From positions 3,774,501 through 3,838,500 of the forward strand of contig NZ_JADOVJ010000001.1 of the NCBI RefSeq assembly GCF_015752315.1: a stretch of 64,000 nt of DNA. The letters are read 5' to 3'. Below are positions 7,705 to 15,746 of this stretch, in pieces; position 1 is the first letter of the stretch; each line of letters opens with the position of its first letter. The position numbers and the translations under genes are program-made. The stretch is from Nocardioides luteus. Its GTDB lineage: Bacteria; Actinomycetota; Actinomycetes; Propionibacteriales; Nocardioidaceae. Below the pieces are notes generated by a model. It did not search any database. It saw nothing but the letters and a program-made list of their open reading frames with translations, and was not told the origin of the DNA.

Positions 7705-9315
7705 TCATTCCGAGACAGCGGCCTCCGAGGGTGTGGTCTCGCCCACATGCCGGCGCAGGCCGAAGGTGAGCCCGTCGACCAGCGCCTCCCACGACGCCTC
7801 GATCACGTTCGACCCGACCCCGACCGTCGTCCACGACGTCACGCCGTCCGAGGTCTCGATCAGCACCCGCGTCCTGGCGTCGGTGCCGTGCCCCTGGTCG
7901 AAGAGCCGCACCTTGAAGTCGATCAGGTCGAAGTCGGCGACGACCGGGAAGGCGCGCGTGATCGCGGCGCGCAGCGCCTGGTCGAGCGCGTTGACCGGAC
8001 CGTTGCCCTCCCCCGTGGAGACGTGACGTACGCCGGCGGCATGGATCTTCACGATCGCCTCGGTGGTCGAGGCAGCCTCCGGGCCGCCGCCGCGGGCCTC
8101 GGAGATGACCCGCCACGACTCGACGTCGAAGAACGAGGGACGCGCGCCCTCGACCTCCTCGATCAGGAGCAGCTCGAAGGAGGCGTCGGCCGCCTCGAAG
8201 GTGTAGCCCTGCTCCTCGAGCGCCTTGACCCGGTCGGTCACCCGGGTCACCAGGTCACGGTCGTCGGAGAGGTCGTAGCCGAGCTCGCGGCCCTTGAGCT
8301 CGATCGAGGCGCGCCCGGCCATGTCCGAGACCAGCAGCCGCATGTCGTTGCCGACACCGGCCGGGTCCATGTGCTGGTAGAGGTTGGGGTCGACCTTGAT
8401 CGCGGAGGCGTGCAGCCCGGCCTTGTGGGTGAAGGCGGAGGCACCGACGTACGGCTGCCGGCCGGCGGGCGGCACGTTGGTCACCTCGGCGACCGCGTGA
8501 GCAACGCGGGTCGCCTCGCTCAGCAGCCCGGTCGGGAGCACCTCGCGGCCGAGCTTGAGCTGCAGGTTGGCGACGACGGAGACGAGGTCGGCGTTGCCCG
8601 TACGCTCGCCGTAGCCGTTGATGCAGCCCTGGACGTGCATCGCGCCGGCGTCCACGGCGGCCAGCGAGTTGGCGACGGCGCACCCGGTGTCGTTGTGGCA
8701 GTGGATCCCGACCGCTCCGTGGGTGTGCTCGCGGACGTCGTGGACGACGTCGGCCACCCAGGACGGAAGCATCCCGCCGTTGGTGTCGCACAGCGCGACC
8801 ACCTCGGCGCCTGCCTCGTAGGCGGTCCTGAGGACCTCCATCGCGTAGTCGCGGTTGGCCCGGTAGCCGTCGAAGAAGTGCTCGGCGTCGAGGAAGACCT
8901 GCTGGCCCTCCTGGCGCAGGTGGGAGACGGTGTCGCGGATCATCGCGAGGTTCTCCTCGAGGGTGGTGCGCAGCGCCAGCTCGACATGGCGGTCGTGGGA
9001 CTTCGCGACCAGGGTGACGACGCTCGCCCCCGAGTCGCGCAGCGCCGCGACCTGCGGGTCGTCGGCCGCCCGCACCCCGGCCCGGCGGGTCGACCCGAAC
9101 GCCGCCAGCCGCGCGTGCTTGAGATCGAGCTCGTCGACCGCTCGGCGGAAGAACTCGGTGTCCTTCGGGTTCGCACCTGGCCAGCCGCCCTCGATGAACC
9201 CGACGCCCAGGCCGTCGAGGTGCCGTGCGATCGCGAGCTTGTCGGCGACGCTGAGATTGAGGCCCTCCTGCTGCGCACCGTCGCGCAGAGTGGTGTCGTA
9301 GACGTGGAATTCCAT
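7705..9315 (-). CDS. cimA: (R)-citramalate synthase
   Basis: The 536-residue protein has a HMGL-like TIM barrel with DTTLRDGAQQEG at residues 8-19, the metal-binding HCHNDTGCAVANSLAAVDAG region and GYGERTGNADL, followed by a LeuA-type allosteric domain. Its length and DGAQQEG motif fit the citramalate synthase subfamily rather than 2-isopropylmalate synthase. The reaction is pyruvate plus acetyl-CoA to citramalate, the threonine-independent entry to 2-ketobutyrate and isoleucine. It is preceded by a leader peptide with Val-Ile-Ile-Ile and an intrinsic terminator, so attenuation by charged Ile/Val tRNA is likely. A homocitrate-type or other LeuA paralogue cannot be fully excluded. Confidence 0.88.
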   Translation of the reverse strand: MEFHVYDTTLRDGAQQEGLNLSVADKLAIARHLDGLGVGFIEGGWPGANPKDTEFFRRAVDELDLKHARLAAFGSTRRAGVRAADDPQVAALRDSGASVVTLVAKSHDRHVELALRTTLEENLAMIRDTVSHLRQEGQQVFLDAEHFFDGYRANRDYAMEVLRTAYEAGAEVVALCDTNGGMLPSWVADVVHDVREHTHGAVGIHCHNDTGCAVANSLAAVDAGAMHVQGCINGYGERTGNADLVSVVANLQLKLGREVLPTGLLSEATRVAHAVAEVTNVPPAGRQPYVGASAFTHKAGLHASAIKVDPNLYQHMDPAGVGNDMRLLVSDMAGRASIELKGRELGYDLSDDRDLVTRVTDRVKALEEQGYTFEAADASFELLLIEEVEGARPSFFDVESWRVISEARGGGPEAASTTEAIVKIHAAGVRHVSTGEGNGPVNALDQALRAAITRAFPVVADFDLIDFKVRLFDQGHGTDARTRVLIETSDGVTSWTTVGVGSNVIEASWEALVDGLTFGLRRHVGETTPSEAAVSE

Positions 9316-9354
9316 GGCTTCTGTGTCCTCGGGGTCGACCTGGGGCTGGGCAAC

Positions 9355-9380
9355 AAAAAACCCTCTCGGGAACGAGAGGG
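9355..9380 (-). terminator. cimA attenuator terminator
   Basis: Minus-strand hairpin with arms CCCTCTCG/CGAGAGGG (9361-9380) and a GGAA-type loop, followed by six T (9355-9360 as A on the plus strand). A second hairpin, GCGCGTCG/CGACGCGC (9383-9390 with 9400-9407), lies between it and the leader peptide and overlaps the leader stop. This is the arrangement expected of a translation-controlled attenuator. Confidence 0.85.
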
Positions 9381-9406
9381 TGGCGCGTCGGGCAAGGCTC
9401 GACGCG

Positions 9407-9436
9407 CTAGCGAATGATGATGACGTGGTTCGTCAT
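9407..9436 (-). CDS. cimA leader peptide (MTNHVIIIR)
   Basis: A 9-codon open frame lies 91 nt upstream of cimA. Four consecutive codons are Val-Ile-Ile-Ile, the end product of the pathway and its close relative. Ribosome stalling there when Ile-tRNA is scarce would change folding of the downstream hairpins and let transcription reach cimA. No Shine-Dalgarno is evident and a possible -10 element lies directly upstream, so the leader RNA may be leaderless. Confidence 0.75.
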   Translation of the reverse strand: MTNHVIIIR

Positions 9437-9480
9437 AGCCCTGATACTGCCACGAAATCTCCTCCCGTGGGACGGGCGTC

Positions 9481-10980
9481 TCACCAGCCGAGGAGCTCGA
9501 CCCACCACGGCTCGTCGCCGCCGGAGAACTGCGAGCCCTCCTCGGCGAGGGTCTGGATCGGGAAGAGCGCCAGGGTGAGGACCACGGCGAACCCGAGGAT
9601 CCAGGGCACCCACCGCGCCGAGACCCGGCGCACCACCGCCGTCACCGGGTCGCGCAGCCGGTCACGGCCGGAGCCGGTCCACAACGCGAGCACGAACGCC
9701 AGCCCGGCCAGGCCCAGGGCCGCCTCGAGGGAGAGCTGCAGGGCGTAGCCGATCAGCACCGCCGCCACCACGAACCCGAAGCCCCACACCCCGACCACGA
9801 ACGTCTTCGGCAGCGAGCGGACCAGCCGCCAGGGCGCGCCGATCAGGAGCCGAGGCGCGTCGTGCCACTTGCGGCCGCGATACCAGCGCCAGCGGCGCAG
9901 GTCACCGGCGGCCAGAGTGGCGGCGCGGATCAGCCAGGCCGCGCCGAGCACGGTCAGGAAGCCGACGCTCGGGAAGGCGGCGATGACACCGACGGCGAAG
10001 GCGAGCAGGCCGAGCCAGATGGCCGCTCGGCGCAGCTTCTCCAGCCGGGGATCGTGTCGCGGGCCCGCCGGCACGGCGATCGGGGCGACCGGCGTGGTCG
10101 CCTTCTCCCGCTCGGCCCGGTCGCTCAGCGAGAGCTGCTCGACCGGCTTGTGCACGAACGGCCGGCGCGGCGTACGCAGCCACTCGCGGACCTCGTCCAG
10201 CGTCGGGCGGTCGGCGGGGTCGGGCGAGAGCGCCTGGCCGAGCAGTCCGCGCAGCGGCTGCGGCACCCCCTCCAGGTCGTGCTCGCCGCGCCGGGCCCGG
10301 TCCATCAGCTTCATCGGGTTGCCCTCGCCGAAGGGCGGGCGGCCGGTCGCTGCGTACGTCACCACCGAGGCCCACGAGTGCACGTCCGAGGCCGGGGTCG
10401 CCGGGTCGCCCACCGCGATCTCGGGCGGCAGGTAGCCGGGCGTGCCGATCAGCAGGCCGGTCACGGTGATCTTCGGGTCGTCGGCGACACGGGCCAGACC
10501 GAAGTCGATCAGGATCGGGGTGCGGCCCTCCATGATGATGTTGGCCGGCTTGATGTCGCGGTGGAGGACGCCGACGGCATGGCAGTCGGCGATGCCCTCG
10601 GCCAGGTCGCTGGCCAGCTGCTCGACGTCCTCGCGCGAGAGCGGCCCGTCGTTGATGATCTGGTCGTGCAGCGTCGGGCCCGGGACGTAGCGGGTCGCCA
10701 GCCACGGCACCTCGCCCCACGGGTCGGCGCCGACGACGCCCGCCACCCACCGGCTCCGCACCCGCTGCAGCGAGGAGACCTCGCGCGCGAGGCGCTGGCG
10801 GCCCTCCTCGTCACCCACGAACTGCGTACGCAGCACCTTCAGCGCCACCCGCTCACCACTGGTGCGGTGGCTGGCCAGGTGGACCCGCCCCATCCCGCCC
10901 TGCCCCAGCAGGGAGAGCAGGTCGTAGTCGCCAACGGTCTCCCGTTGGTTCGCCGGGAGACGGCGAGGGGCTGTCGTCAC
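9481..10980 (-). CDS. serine/threonine protein kinase with C-terminal membrane domain
   Basis: An N-terminal Hanks-type kinase domain (about residues 17-270) is complete: GQGGMGRV loop, ALKVL lysine, catalytic HRDIKPANII, DFGLARV and GTPGYLPPE. After a linker come about five hydrophobic segments (roughly residues 325-485). There are no PASTA or other extracellular sensor repeats, so it differs from PknB and may sense membrane state or partner with a transporter. I chose the GTG at 10980, which has a TAAGGT -10 box 7 nt upstream and so looks leaderless; a TTG at 11010 is in frame. Targets are unknown. It is followed by the cimA leader region. Confidence 0.85.
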   Translation of the reverse strand: MTTAPRRLPANQRETVGDYDLLSLLGQGGMGRVHLASHRTSGERVALKVLRTQFVGDEEGRQRLAREVSSLQRVRSRWVAGVVGADPWGEVPWLATRYVPGPTLHDQIINDGPLSREDVEQLASDLAEGIADCHAVGVLHRDIKPANIIMEGRTPILIDFGLARVADDPKITVTGLLIGTPGYLPPEIAVGDPATPASDVHSWASVVTYAATGRPPFGEGNPMKLMDRARRGEHDLEGVPQPLRGLLGQALSPDPADRPTLDEVREWLRTPRRPFVHKPVEQLSLSDRAEREKATTPVAPIAVPAGPRHDPRLEKLRRAAIWLGLLAFAVGVIAAFPSVGFLTVLGAAWLIRAATLAAGDLRRWRWYRGRKWHDAPRLLIGAPWRLVRSLPKTFVVGVWGFGFVVAAVLIGYALQLSLEAALGLAGLAFVLALWTGSGRDRLRDPVTAVVRRVSARWVPWILGFAVVLTLALFPIQTLAEEGSQFSGGDEPWWVELLGW

Positions 10981-11012
10981 GTCACAAACCTTATCGGCCA
11001 CGGCCGACAACA

Positions 11013-11185
11013 GGCCGAGACGTCACGTACGTCGGCCGAGGTGGCACGGGCATGCCACCTCGGCCGACCGGAGTGACGCTTCCGCGCTACGCGCGGTTAC
11101 TCCCTCGCTCGGCGCGAGCGGACGAGCAAGCTCGCCGCTCGACCTCGCTCCGGTCGTCTCGGCCGACGCGACTGACGTCTCGGCC
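11013..11185. repeat. complex inverted-repeat region, copy of a dispersed repeat
   Basis: The kinase-ilvE gap holds nested dyads and no gene. A 16-bp hairpin has arms 11031-11046 and 11053-11068. The outer words GGCCGAGACGTC (11013-11024) and GACGTCTCGGCC (11174-11185) are exact inverses. The words GCCGAGACGTCAC and CGACCGGAGTGACGC occur again in the same order at 44357-44415, so this is a dispersed element and not only a terminator. Confidence 0.7.
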
Positions 11186-11193
11186 GTCGAGGG

Positions 11194-12279
11194 TCAGACG
11201 ATCTTGCGCATCCAGCCGAAGGTGTCCTCGGCGCGACCGAACTGGATGTCGACCAGCTGCTTGCGGATGGTCTTCCAGACCTCGCCGTCGCCGGCGGAGG
11301 CGATGGAGCCGCCGTTGTAGACGAGCTCACCGACCGGGGTGACGACCGCGGCGGTGCCGCAGGCGAAGACCTCGGTGATCTCGCCGGACTCGACGCCGGA
11401 CTTCCACTCGTCGATGGCGAACTTGCGCTCCTCGACGGTGTAGCCGAGCTTGCCGGCGAGCTCGATGATGGAGGCGCGGGTGATGCCCTCGAGGATGGTG
11501 CCGGTCTCGGGGGTGACGATCCGGCCGTCGGCGTGGACGAAGTAGAGGTTCATGCCGCCGAGCTCCTCGACGTACTTGCCCTCCTGCGCGTCCAGGAACA
11601 CGACCTGGTCGCAGCCGTTGACCGAGGCCTCGGCCTGGGCGACCAGGGAGGAGGCGTAGTTGCCACCGGTCTTGGCCGCGCCCATGCCGCCGCGGCCGGC
11701 GCGGGTGTAGTCCTCGGTGAGCCAGATCCGCACCGGCTTCACGCCGCCCTTGAAGTAGGAGCCGGCGGGCGAGGCGATGACCATGTAGGTGACGTGCTGG
11801 GCCGGGCGGACGCCGAGGAACGCCTCGGAGGCGAACATGAACGGCCGCAGGTAGAGGCTCTTCTCATCGGTCTCGGACGCCTCGGGCACCCAGCGCTGGT
11901 CGACCTTGACGAGGTCGAACACGGTCTGCACGAAGTCCTCGATCTCGAGGACGGGCAGCGCCAGCCGCTCGCTCGAGCGAGCCATCCGGGCGGCGTTCGC
12001 CTCGGGCCGGAAGGACCAGATCGAGCCGTCGGCATGCCGGTAGGCCTTCATGCCCTCGAAGATCTCCTGGGCGTAGTGCAGCACTGCTGCCGACGGGTCC
12101 AGGCTGATCGGTGCGTACGCCTCGATGCGACCGTTGTGCCAACCCTGTTCGGGCGTCCACTCGACGGTCAGCATGTGGTCGGTGAAATGGTTGCCGAAGC
12201 CTGGGTTCGCCAGGACCTCCGCGAGCTGCTTGTCGGTGGCCGGTTGGGTCGACAATGTGGTGCTGATCTCCATGGGCAT
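11194..12279 (-). CDS. ilvE: branched-chain amino acid aminotransferase
   Basis: The 361-residue fold-type IV PLP enzyme has the Schiff-base lysine in GGMGAAKTGGNYASS and the FACGTAAVVTPVG motif that holds the PLP phosphate. It makes the last step of leucine, isoleucine and valine synthesis, transferring the amino group from glutamate. Start options are the ATG at 12279 (MPMEIS) or 12273; the longer open frame up to 12360 runs into the leuB terminator and is unlikely. It lies directly downstream of leuB on the same strand but behind a strong terminator, so it probably has its own promoter. Confidence 0.93.
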   Translation of the reverse strand: MPMEISTTLSTQPATDKQLAEVLANPGFGNHFTDHMLTVEWTPEQGWHNGRIEAYAPISLDPSAAVLHYAQEIFEGMKAYRHADGSIWSFRPEANAARMARSSERLALPVLEIEDFVQTVFDLVKVDQRWVPEASETDEKSLYLRPFMFASEAFLGVRPAQHVTYMVIASPAGSYFKGGVKPVRIWLTEDYTRAGRGGMGAAKTGGNYASSLVAQAEASVNGCDQVVFLDAQEGKYVEELGGMNLYFVHADGRIVTPETGTILEGITRASIIELAGKLGYTVEERKFAIDEWKSGVESGEITEVFACGTAAVVTPVGELVYNGGSIASAGDGEVWKTIRKQLVDIQFGRAEDTFGWMRKIV

Positions 12280-12344
12280 GAGATTAGTCCTGTTCTGCGA
12301 GAGCTGTGCTAATGCGGGCCGGGTAAGTGATGAGGACAGACGAA

Positions 12345-12375
12345 GGGCCGGGCGCAGCATCTCTGCGCCCGGCCC
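12345..12375 (-). terminator. intrinsic terminator after leuB
   Basis: A 13-bp GC-rich stem (arms 12345-12357 and 12363-12375) with a 5-nt loop, followed on the minus strand by TTCGTCTGTCC. It separates leuB from ilvE. Confidence 0.8.
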
Positions 12376-12391
12376 CGTCAGGGTTGAGCGT

Positions 12392-13447
12392 CTAGCTGGT
12401 TACGCGCGCGGCGATCGCGTCGCCGACCTCAGAGGTCGTACGCGGCTCGGAGCCGCGCTCGGAGAGGTCGGCGAGCACGGCGGCGTCGATGGCGGCGGCA
12501 GCCTCGGGGTGGCCGAGGTGCTCGAGCAGAAGGGCCCCGGACAGGATGGCCGCTGTGGGGTCCGCCTTCTGCTGGCCGGCGATGTCGGGGGCTGAGCCGT
12601 GGACGGGCTCGAACATCGAGGGGAACTCCCGGGTGGAGTTGATGTTGCCGGAGGCGGCCAGGCCGATGCCGCCGGTGATGGCAGCGGCGAGGTCGGTGAT
12701 GATGTCGCCGAAGATGTTGTCGGTGACGATCACGTCGAAGCGGGCCGGGTCGGTGGCGAGGAAGATCATCACCGCGTCGATGTGGAGGTAGTCCACGGTG
12801 ACGTCGGGGAACTCCTCGGCGACCTGCTGGGTGATCCGCCACCACAGCGAGCCGGCGTTGACGAGGACGTTGGTCTTGTGGACCAGCGTCAGCTTCTTGC
12901 GCGGACGCGCCTGCGCGCGGGCGAAGGCGTCGCGTACGACCCGCTCCACGCCGTAAGCGGTGTTGACCGAGGTCTCGGTGGCGACCTCGTGCGGGGTTCC
13001 GACCCGCATCGCGCCACCGTTGCCGGTGTAGAGGCCCTCGGTGCCCTCGCGCACGACCACGAAGTCGATCTCGCCCTTGTTCAGCACCTCGGCCGACAGC
13101 GGGGAGGTCGCCCCCGGGAAGAGCCGGCTCGGACGGAGGTTGACGTAGTGGTCGAGCTCGAAGCGGAGCTTGAGCAGCAGCCCGCGCTCGAGGATGCCGG
13201 GAGGCAGGTTCGGGTCGTTGGGCTTGCCGCCGACCGCGCCGAGCAGGATCGCGTCCTGCTCCTTGATCTCGGCGAGAACGGACTCGGGAAGCACCTCACC
13301 GGTGGCGAGATAGCGCTCGGCGCCCAGGTCGTATCGGGTCTGCTCGAACTTCACCGGAGAAGCGACCTCGAGCACCTTCAGCGCCTCGGCGGTCACCTCC
13401 GGCCCGATGCCGTCGCCGGGGATCACTGCGAGGTTGGTCGTAGACAT
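12392..13447 (-). CDS. leuB: 3-isopropylmalate dehydrogenase
   Basis: The 351-residue protein starts [17 protein letters not shown], the NAD/substrate signature of the isocitrate/isopropylmalate dehydrogenase family. It also shows LRPSRLFPG and [19 protein letters not shown]. It oxidises and decarboxylates 3-isopropylmalate in leucine synthesis. The start lies 9 nt after the stop of a 51-residue small gene, so the two are probably co-transcribed and translationally linked. Further upstream is an ILV-rich leader peptide with a hairpin, suggesting attenuation. Confidence 0.94.
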   Translation of the reverse strand: MSTTNLAVIPGDGIGPEVTAEALKVLEVASPVKFEQTRYDLGAERYLATGEVLPESVLAEIKEQDAILLGAVGGKPNDPNLPPGILERGLLLKLRFELDHYVNLRPSRLFPGATSPLSAEVLNKGEIDFVVVREGTEGLYTGNGGAMRVGTPHEVATETSVNTAYGVERVVRDAFARAQARPRKKLTLVHKTNVLVNAGSLWWRITQQVAEEFPDVTVDYLHIDAVMIFLATDPARFDVIVTDNIFGDIITDLAAAITGGIGLAASGNINSTREFPSMFEPVHGSAPDIAGQQKADPTAAILSGALLLEHLGHPEAAAAIDAAVLADLSERGSEPRTTSEVGDAIAARVTS

Positions 13448-13456
13448 ACGGCGAGA

Positions 13457-13612
13457 CTAGTTGTCGTCGGGCTGCTGGCCGCCGTTGTCCCGCAGGTCGA
13501 GCGCCTGCTGGACCGCGGCGATCGTGTTCTCGACGCTGTGCGGGTTGTCCGGGTTGTGGCTCGCCGGACCCCACTCTCGGTACTCGGGGCTTTCGGGGTA
13601 CATCGCGTACAT
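13457..13612 (-). CDS. small 51-residue protein upstream of leuB
   Basis: An ATG-started frame with a GAAGGA-type ribosome-binding site encodes 51 residues. The N-terminal half is Tyr/Pro/Glu-rich (MYAMYPESPEYREWGP). The middle contains SVENTIAAVQQALDLRD, a likely amphipathic helix, and the tail is acidic (QPDDN). Its third codon positions are GC-rich, as in the real genes here. It ends 9 nt before leuB. I do not recognise a family. It could be a LeuB partner or simply a translated regulatory frame. Confidence 0.6.
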   Translation of the reverse strand: MYAMYPESPEYREWGPASHNPDNPHSVENTIAAVQQALDLRDNGGQQPDDN

Positions 13613-13679
13613 GGCTTCTTCCTTCACACTTCGGGAAACAGAGGGGTGTGGGAGAGAAGCCGGGGTCTTTTAGAAGACG

Positions 13680-13704
13680 GAAGCCACCGCGACGAGGTGG
13701 CTTC
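13680..13704 (-). terminator. possible attenuator hairpin upstream of leuB
   Basis: Perfect 9-bp stem GAAGCCACC/GGTGGCTTC (13680-13688, 13696-13704) directly after the leader peptide stop. The downstream minus-strand sequence CGTCTTCT is only moderately T-rich, so termination strength is uncertain. Confidence 0.55.
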
Positions 13705-13715
13705 TCCTGCGGTCG

Positions 13716-13766
13716 TTACCGCCGGGCCCCGTCGCGGCACTCGAGTACGAGAAAAATGCTCCGCAT
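13716..13766 (-). CDS. leader peptide upstream of leuB (MRSIFLVLECRDGARR)
   Basis: A 16-codon frame has an Ile-Phe-Leu-Val-Leu run and resembles the ilvB leader (SI-LVL core). Both are preceded by the same GGTTAACGT word, whose TAACGT fits an actinobacterial -10 box. This supports a common attenuation design. The frame lies about 100 nt upstream of the 51-residue gene and leuB. Confidence 0.65.
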   Translation of the reverse strand: MRSIFLVLECRDGARR

Positions 13767-13879
13767 GGTGTTCTGACGTTAACCCGGGAGACGCCTCCAG
13801 GGAGCCGATCTGGACGAATGGTCCGCTATCCGAGACACCCGTGCGCGCGCTCACACGCGATATCGGGAAGACTGGTCCT

Positions 13880-14449
13880 GTGAGCGCACCTCCAGAGCTG
13901 CCAGACATCGTGACCCGCGCCTTCGACGTCTCCCGTCGCGCGGGCTATGTGTCGTTCTGCCGCAACGAGACCGGACGATTGCTGGCGACCCTGGCGGCCA
14001 CGCGAAGCGGCACGATGGCGGAGTTCGGCACCGGGTGCGGCGTCGGCACCGCGTGGCTGCGCAGCGGCGTACGCGGCGCGGCCGCCCAGATCGTCTCCGC
14101 CGAACTCGACGAGCATCTCGCGAAGGAGGCCTCCGAGATCTTCGCCGACGACCCGCAGGTCGAGGTGATCGCTGCCGACTGGGCGATCCTGCGCGACCGT
14201 GGCCCGTTCGCACTGCTCTTCCTGGACGCCGAGACCCCGGGCGGGGTCTCCCCCGACCAGCTCGCCGACCTCGTCGAGGAGGGCGGCATCGTCGTCATCG
14301 ACGACCTCATCCCCACCGACCTGTGGCCGCCGATCGTCTACGGCCGCGTGGACAGCCTGCGCGAGTCGTGGCTCACCGACGAGCGCTTCACCACCGTCGA
14401 GGTGATGGTCGCCCCCGACACGAGCGTCCTGCTCGCCACCAAGCGCTGA
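13880..14449 (+). CDS. SAM-dependent O-methyltransferase-like protein
   Basis: The 189-residue protein has a Rossmann methyltransferase core with motif I MAEFGTGCGVGTAWL near residue 50, acidic residues after strand 2 (SAELDEH), FLDAETPGG and VVIDDLIPTDLWP. This resembles small class I O-methyltransferases (YrrM/CaiE type). The GTG at 13880 is the best start; the open frame extends far upstream only as an antisense shadow of leuB. It is divergent from the leuB leader promoter. The substrate is unknown. Confidence 0.78.
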   Translation: MSAPPELPDIVTRAFDVSRRAGYVSFCRNETGRLLATLAATRSGTMAEFGTGCGVGTAWLRSGVRGAAAQIVSAELDEHLAKEASEIFADDPQVEVIAADWAILRDRGPFALLFLDAETPGGVSPDQLADLVEEGGIVVIDDLIPTDLWPPIVYGRVDSLRESWLTDERFTTVEVMVAPDTSVLLATKR

Positions 14450-14458
14450 GGCTGCCGC

Positions 14459-14488
14459 GATGCTCACCGAGTCACCTCGGTGAGCATC
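14459..14488. terminator. bidirectional hairpin between methyltransferase and efeB
   Basis: Perfect 13-bp stem GATGCTCACCGAG/CTCGGTGAGCATC with a TCAC loop. It sits between two convergent genes, 10 nt after one stop and 8 nt from the other, so it can serve both. Confidence 0.75.
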
Positions 14489-14495
14489 CACCGAC

Positions 14496-15746
14496 CTAGT
14501 CGAAGAGCTCCTGGGCCAGGAAGTGGCCTGACTTCGGCGCGCGCGGGACGGCGAAGATCGCCGAGCCGACGTGGGCGATGTACTCGTTGAGCAGATCGAC
14601 GCGCCCGAGCTTGCGCTGCAGGTCGACGAAGGTCGCGGGGTCCTTCATGAAGGCGATGAAGAACAGCCCGGCGTCGAGCTGACCGAGCGAGTTGAGCCCG
14701 TCGGTGAAGTTGTAGCCGCGGCGCAGGATCTTGGCGCCGCCGTTGTTCTCCGAGGCCGCCAGCGCGACGTGCGAGGTCGGATCGATGACCGGCTTGCCGT
14801 CGCGTACGGCCTTGAAGTCCGGGGTGTCGAACTCCTTCTCGCCGCCCAGCGGCGCACCCTCGGCCTTGTCGCGACCGATGGTGACGTGCTGGGTGTCGAT
14901 GGTCGTGCCGTCCCAGACCTCGATGTCCATGTTGATCTTGCGGGTGACCAGGTAGCTGCCGCCCTGCATCCACACCGGCTCGTCCTGATCGGCGACCCAG
15001 ACGAACTCGTCGAGGTCCTTCTCGGACTTGATGTTGCGGGTGCCGTCCTTGAGGCCCATCAGGTTGCGCGGCGTCTTCTGCCCCTTGCCCGCGGAGGCGC
15101 GACCGAAGCCGAGCACGGTCCAGCGGGTGGTGACCAGGCCGCGTCCGATCCGGATCAGGTCGCGGATCGCGTGGTAGGCCACCTGCGGGTCGTCGGCGCA
15201 CGCCTGCAGCGCGAGATCGCCACCGCACAGCTCGGGCTTGAGCTCGTCGGAGGGCAGCCGCGGGATCTCGGCGAGCAGCTTCGGGCCCCGGCCCGCCAGG
15301 CCGAAGCGGTCGTCGAAGAGCTTGGGCCCGAGCCCGAGGGTGACGGTGAGCGAGGCCGGCGAGAGGTCGTACGCCTCCCCCGTGTCCTGCGGTACGCCGT
15401 TGCTCCGCGTCGGCTCGACGGAGCCGACCGGGTTGCCCTTCATCATCGTCGCCATCGCCGCCGACCAGCGTGCGAAGAGCACCTTCAGCTGCTCGGCCGT
15501 GGTGCCCTCGACGACGTCGAGGGACATGAAGACCAGGTGCCGCTGCGGCGGCGTGGCGATGCCGACCTGGTGGTCGCCGGTGTAGAAGTCGTACGCCTGG
15601 GAGAGGTCGAGCCCGTCAGAGGCTGCCGCTTCGGCGGGCGCGGCGACACGGCCACCGAGGAAGCCCGCCGCCGCGCCGGCCGCGACGCCACCCCCGGCGC
15701 CGGCGATGAGCCGGCGCCGGGAGAAGCCCTTGCCTTCGGTGGTCAT
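14496..15746 (-). CDS. efeB: Tat-exported Dyp-type peroxidase EfeB
   Basis: The 416-residue protein begins with a twin-arginine signal (FSRRRLIAG at residues 8-16, then a hydrophobic Ala/Gly stretch) and carries the Dyp peroxidase motif GLKDGTRN. It is the heme-dependent third part of the EfeUOB ferrous-iron system and probably acts outside the membrane, oxidising Fe2+ or releasing heme iron. Its ATG overlaps the efeO stop (TGATG). Co-regulation by the iron box upstream of efeU is expected. Confidence 0.92.
   Translation of the reverse strand: MTTEGKGFSRRRLIAGAGGGVAAGAAAGFLGGRVAAPAEAAASDGLDLSQAYDFYTGDHQVGIATPPQRHLVFMSLDVVEGTTAEQLKVLFARWSAAMATMMKGNPVGSVEPTRSNGVPQDTGEAYDLSPASLTVTLGLGPKLFDDRFGLAGRGPKLLAEIPRLPSDELKPELCGGDLALQACADDPQVAYHAIRDLIRIGRGLVTTRWTVLGFGRASAGKGQKTPRNLMGLKDGTRNIKSEKDLDEFVWVADQDEPVWMQGGSYLVTRKINMDIEVWDGTTIDTQHVTIGRDKAEGAPLGGEKEFDTPDFKAVRDGKPVIDPTSHVALAASENNGGAKILRRGYNFTDGLNSLGQLDAGLFFIAFMKDPATFVDLQRKLGRVDLLNEYIAHVGSAIFAVPRAPKSGHFLAQELFD

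Noticed and set aside
12599..13879. Plus-strand open frame continuous with the methyltransferase
   Set aside because: It is antisense to leuB and the small gene; the real product starts at the GTG at 13880, where methyltransferase motifs begin.
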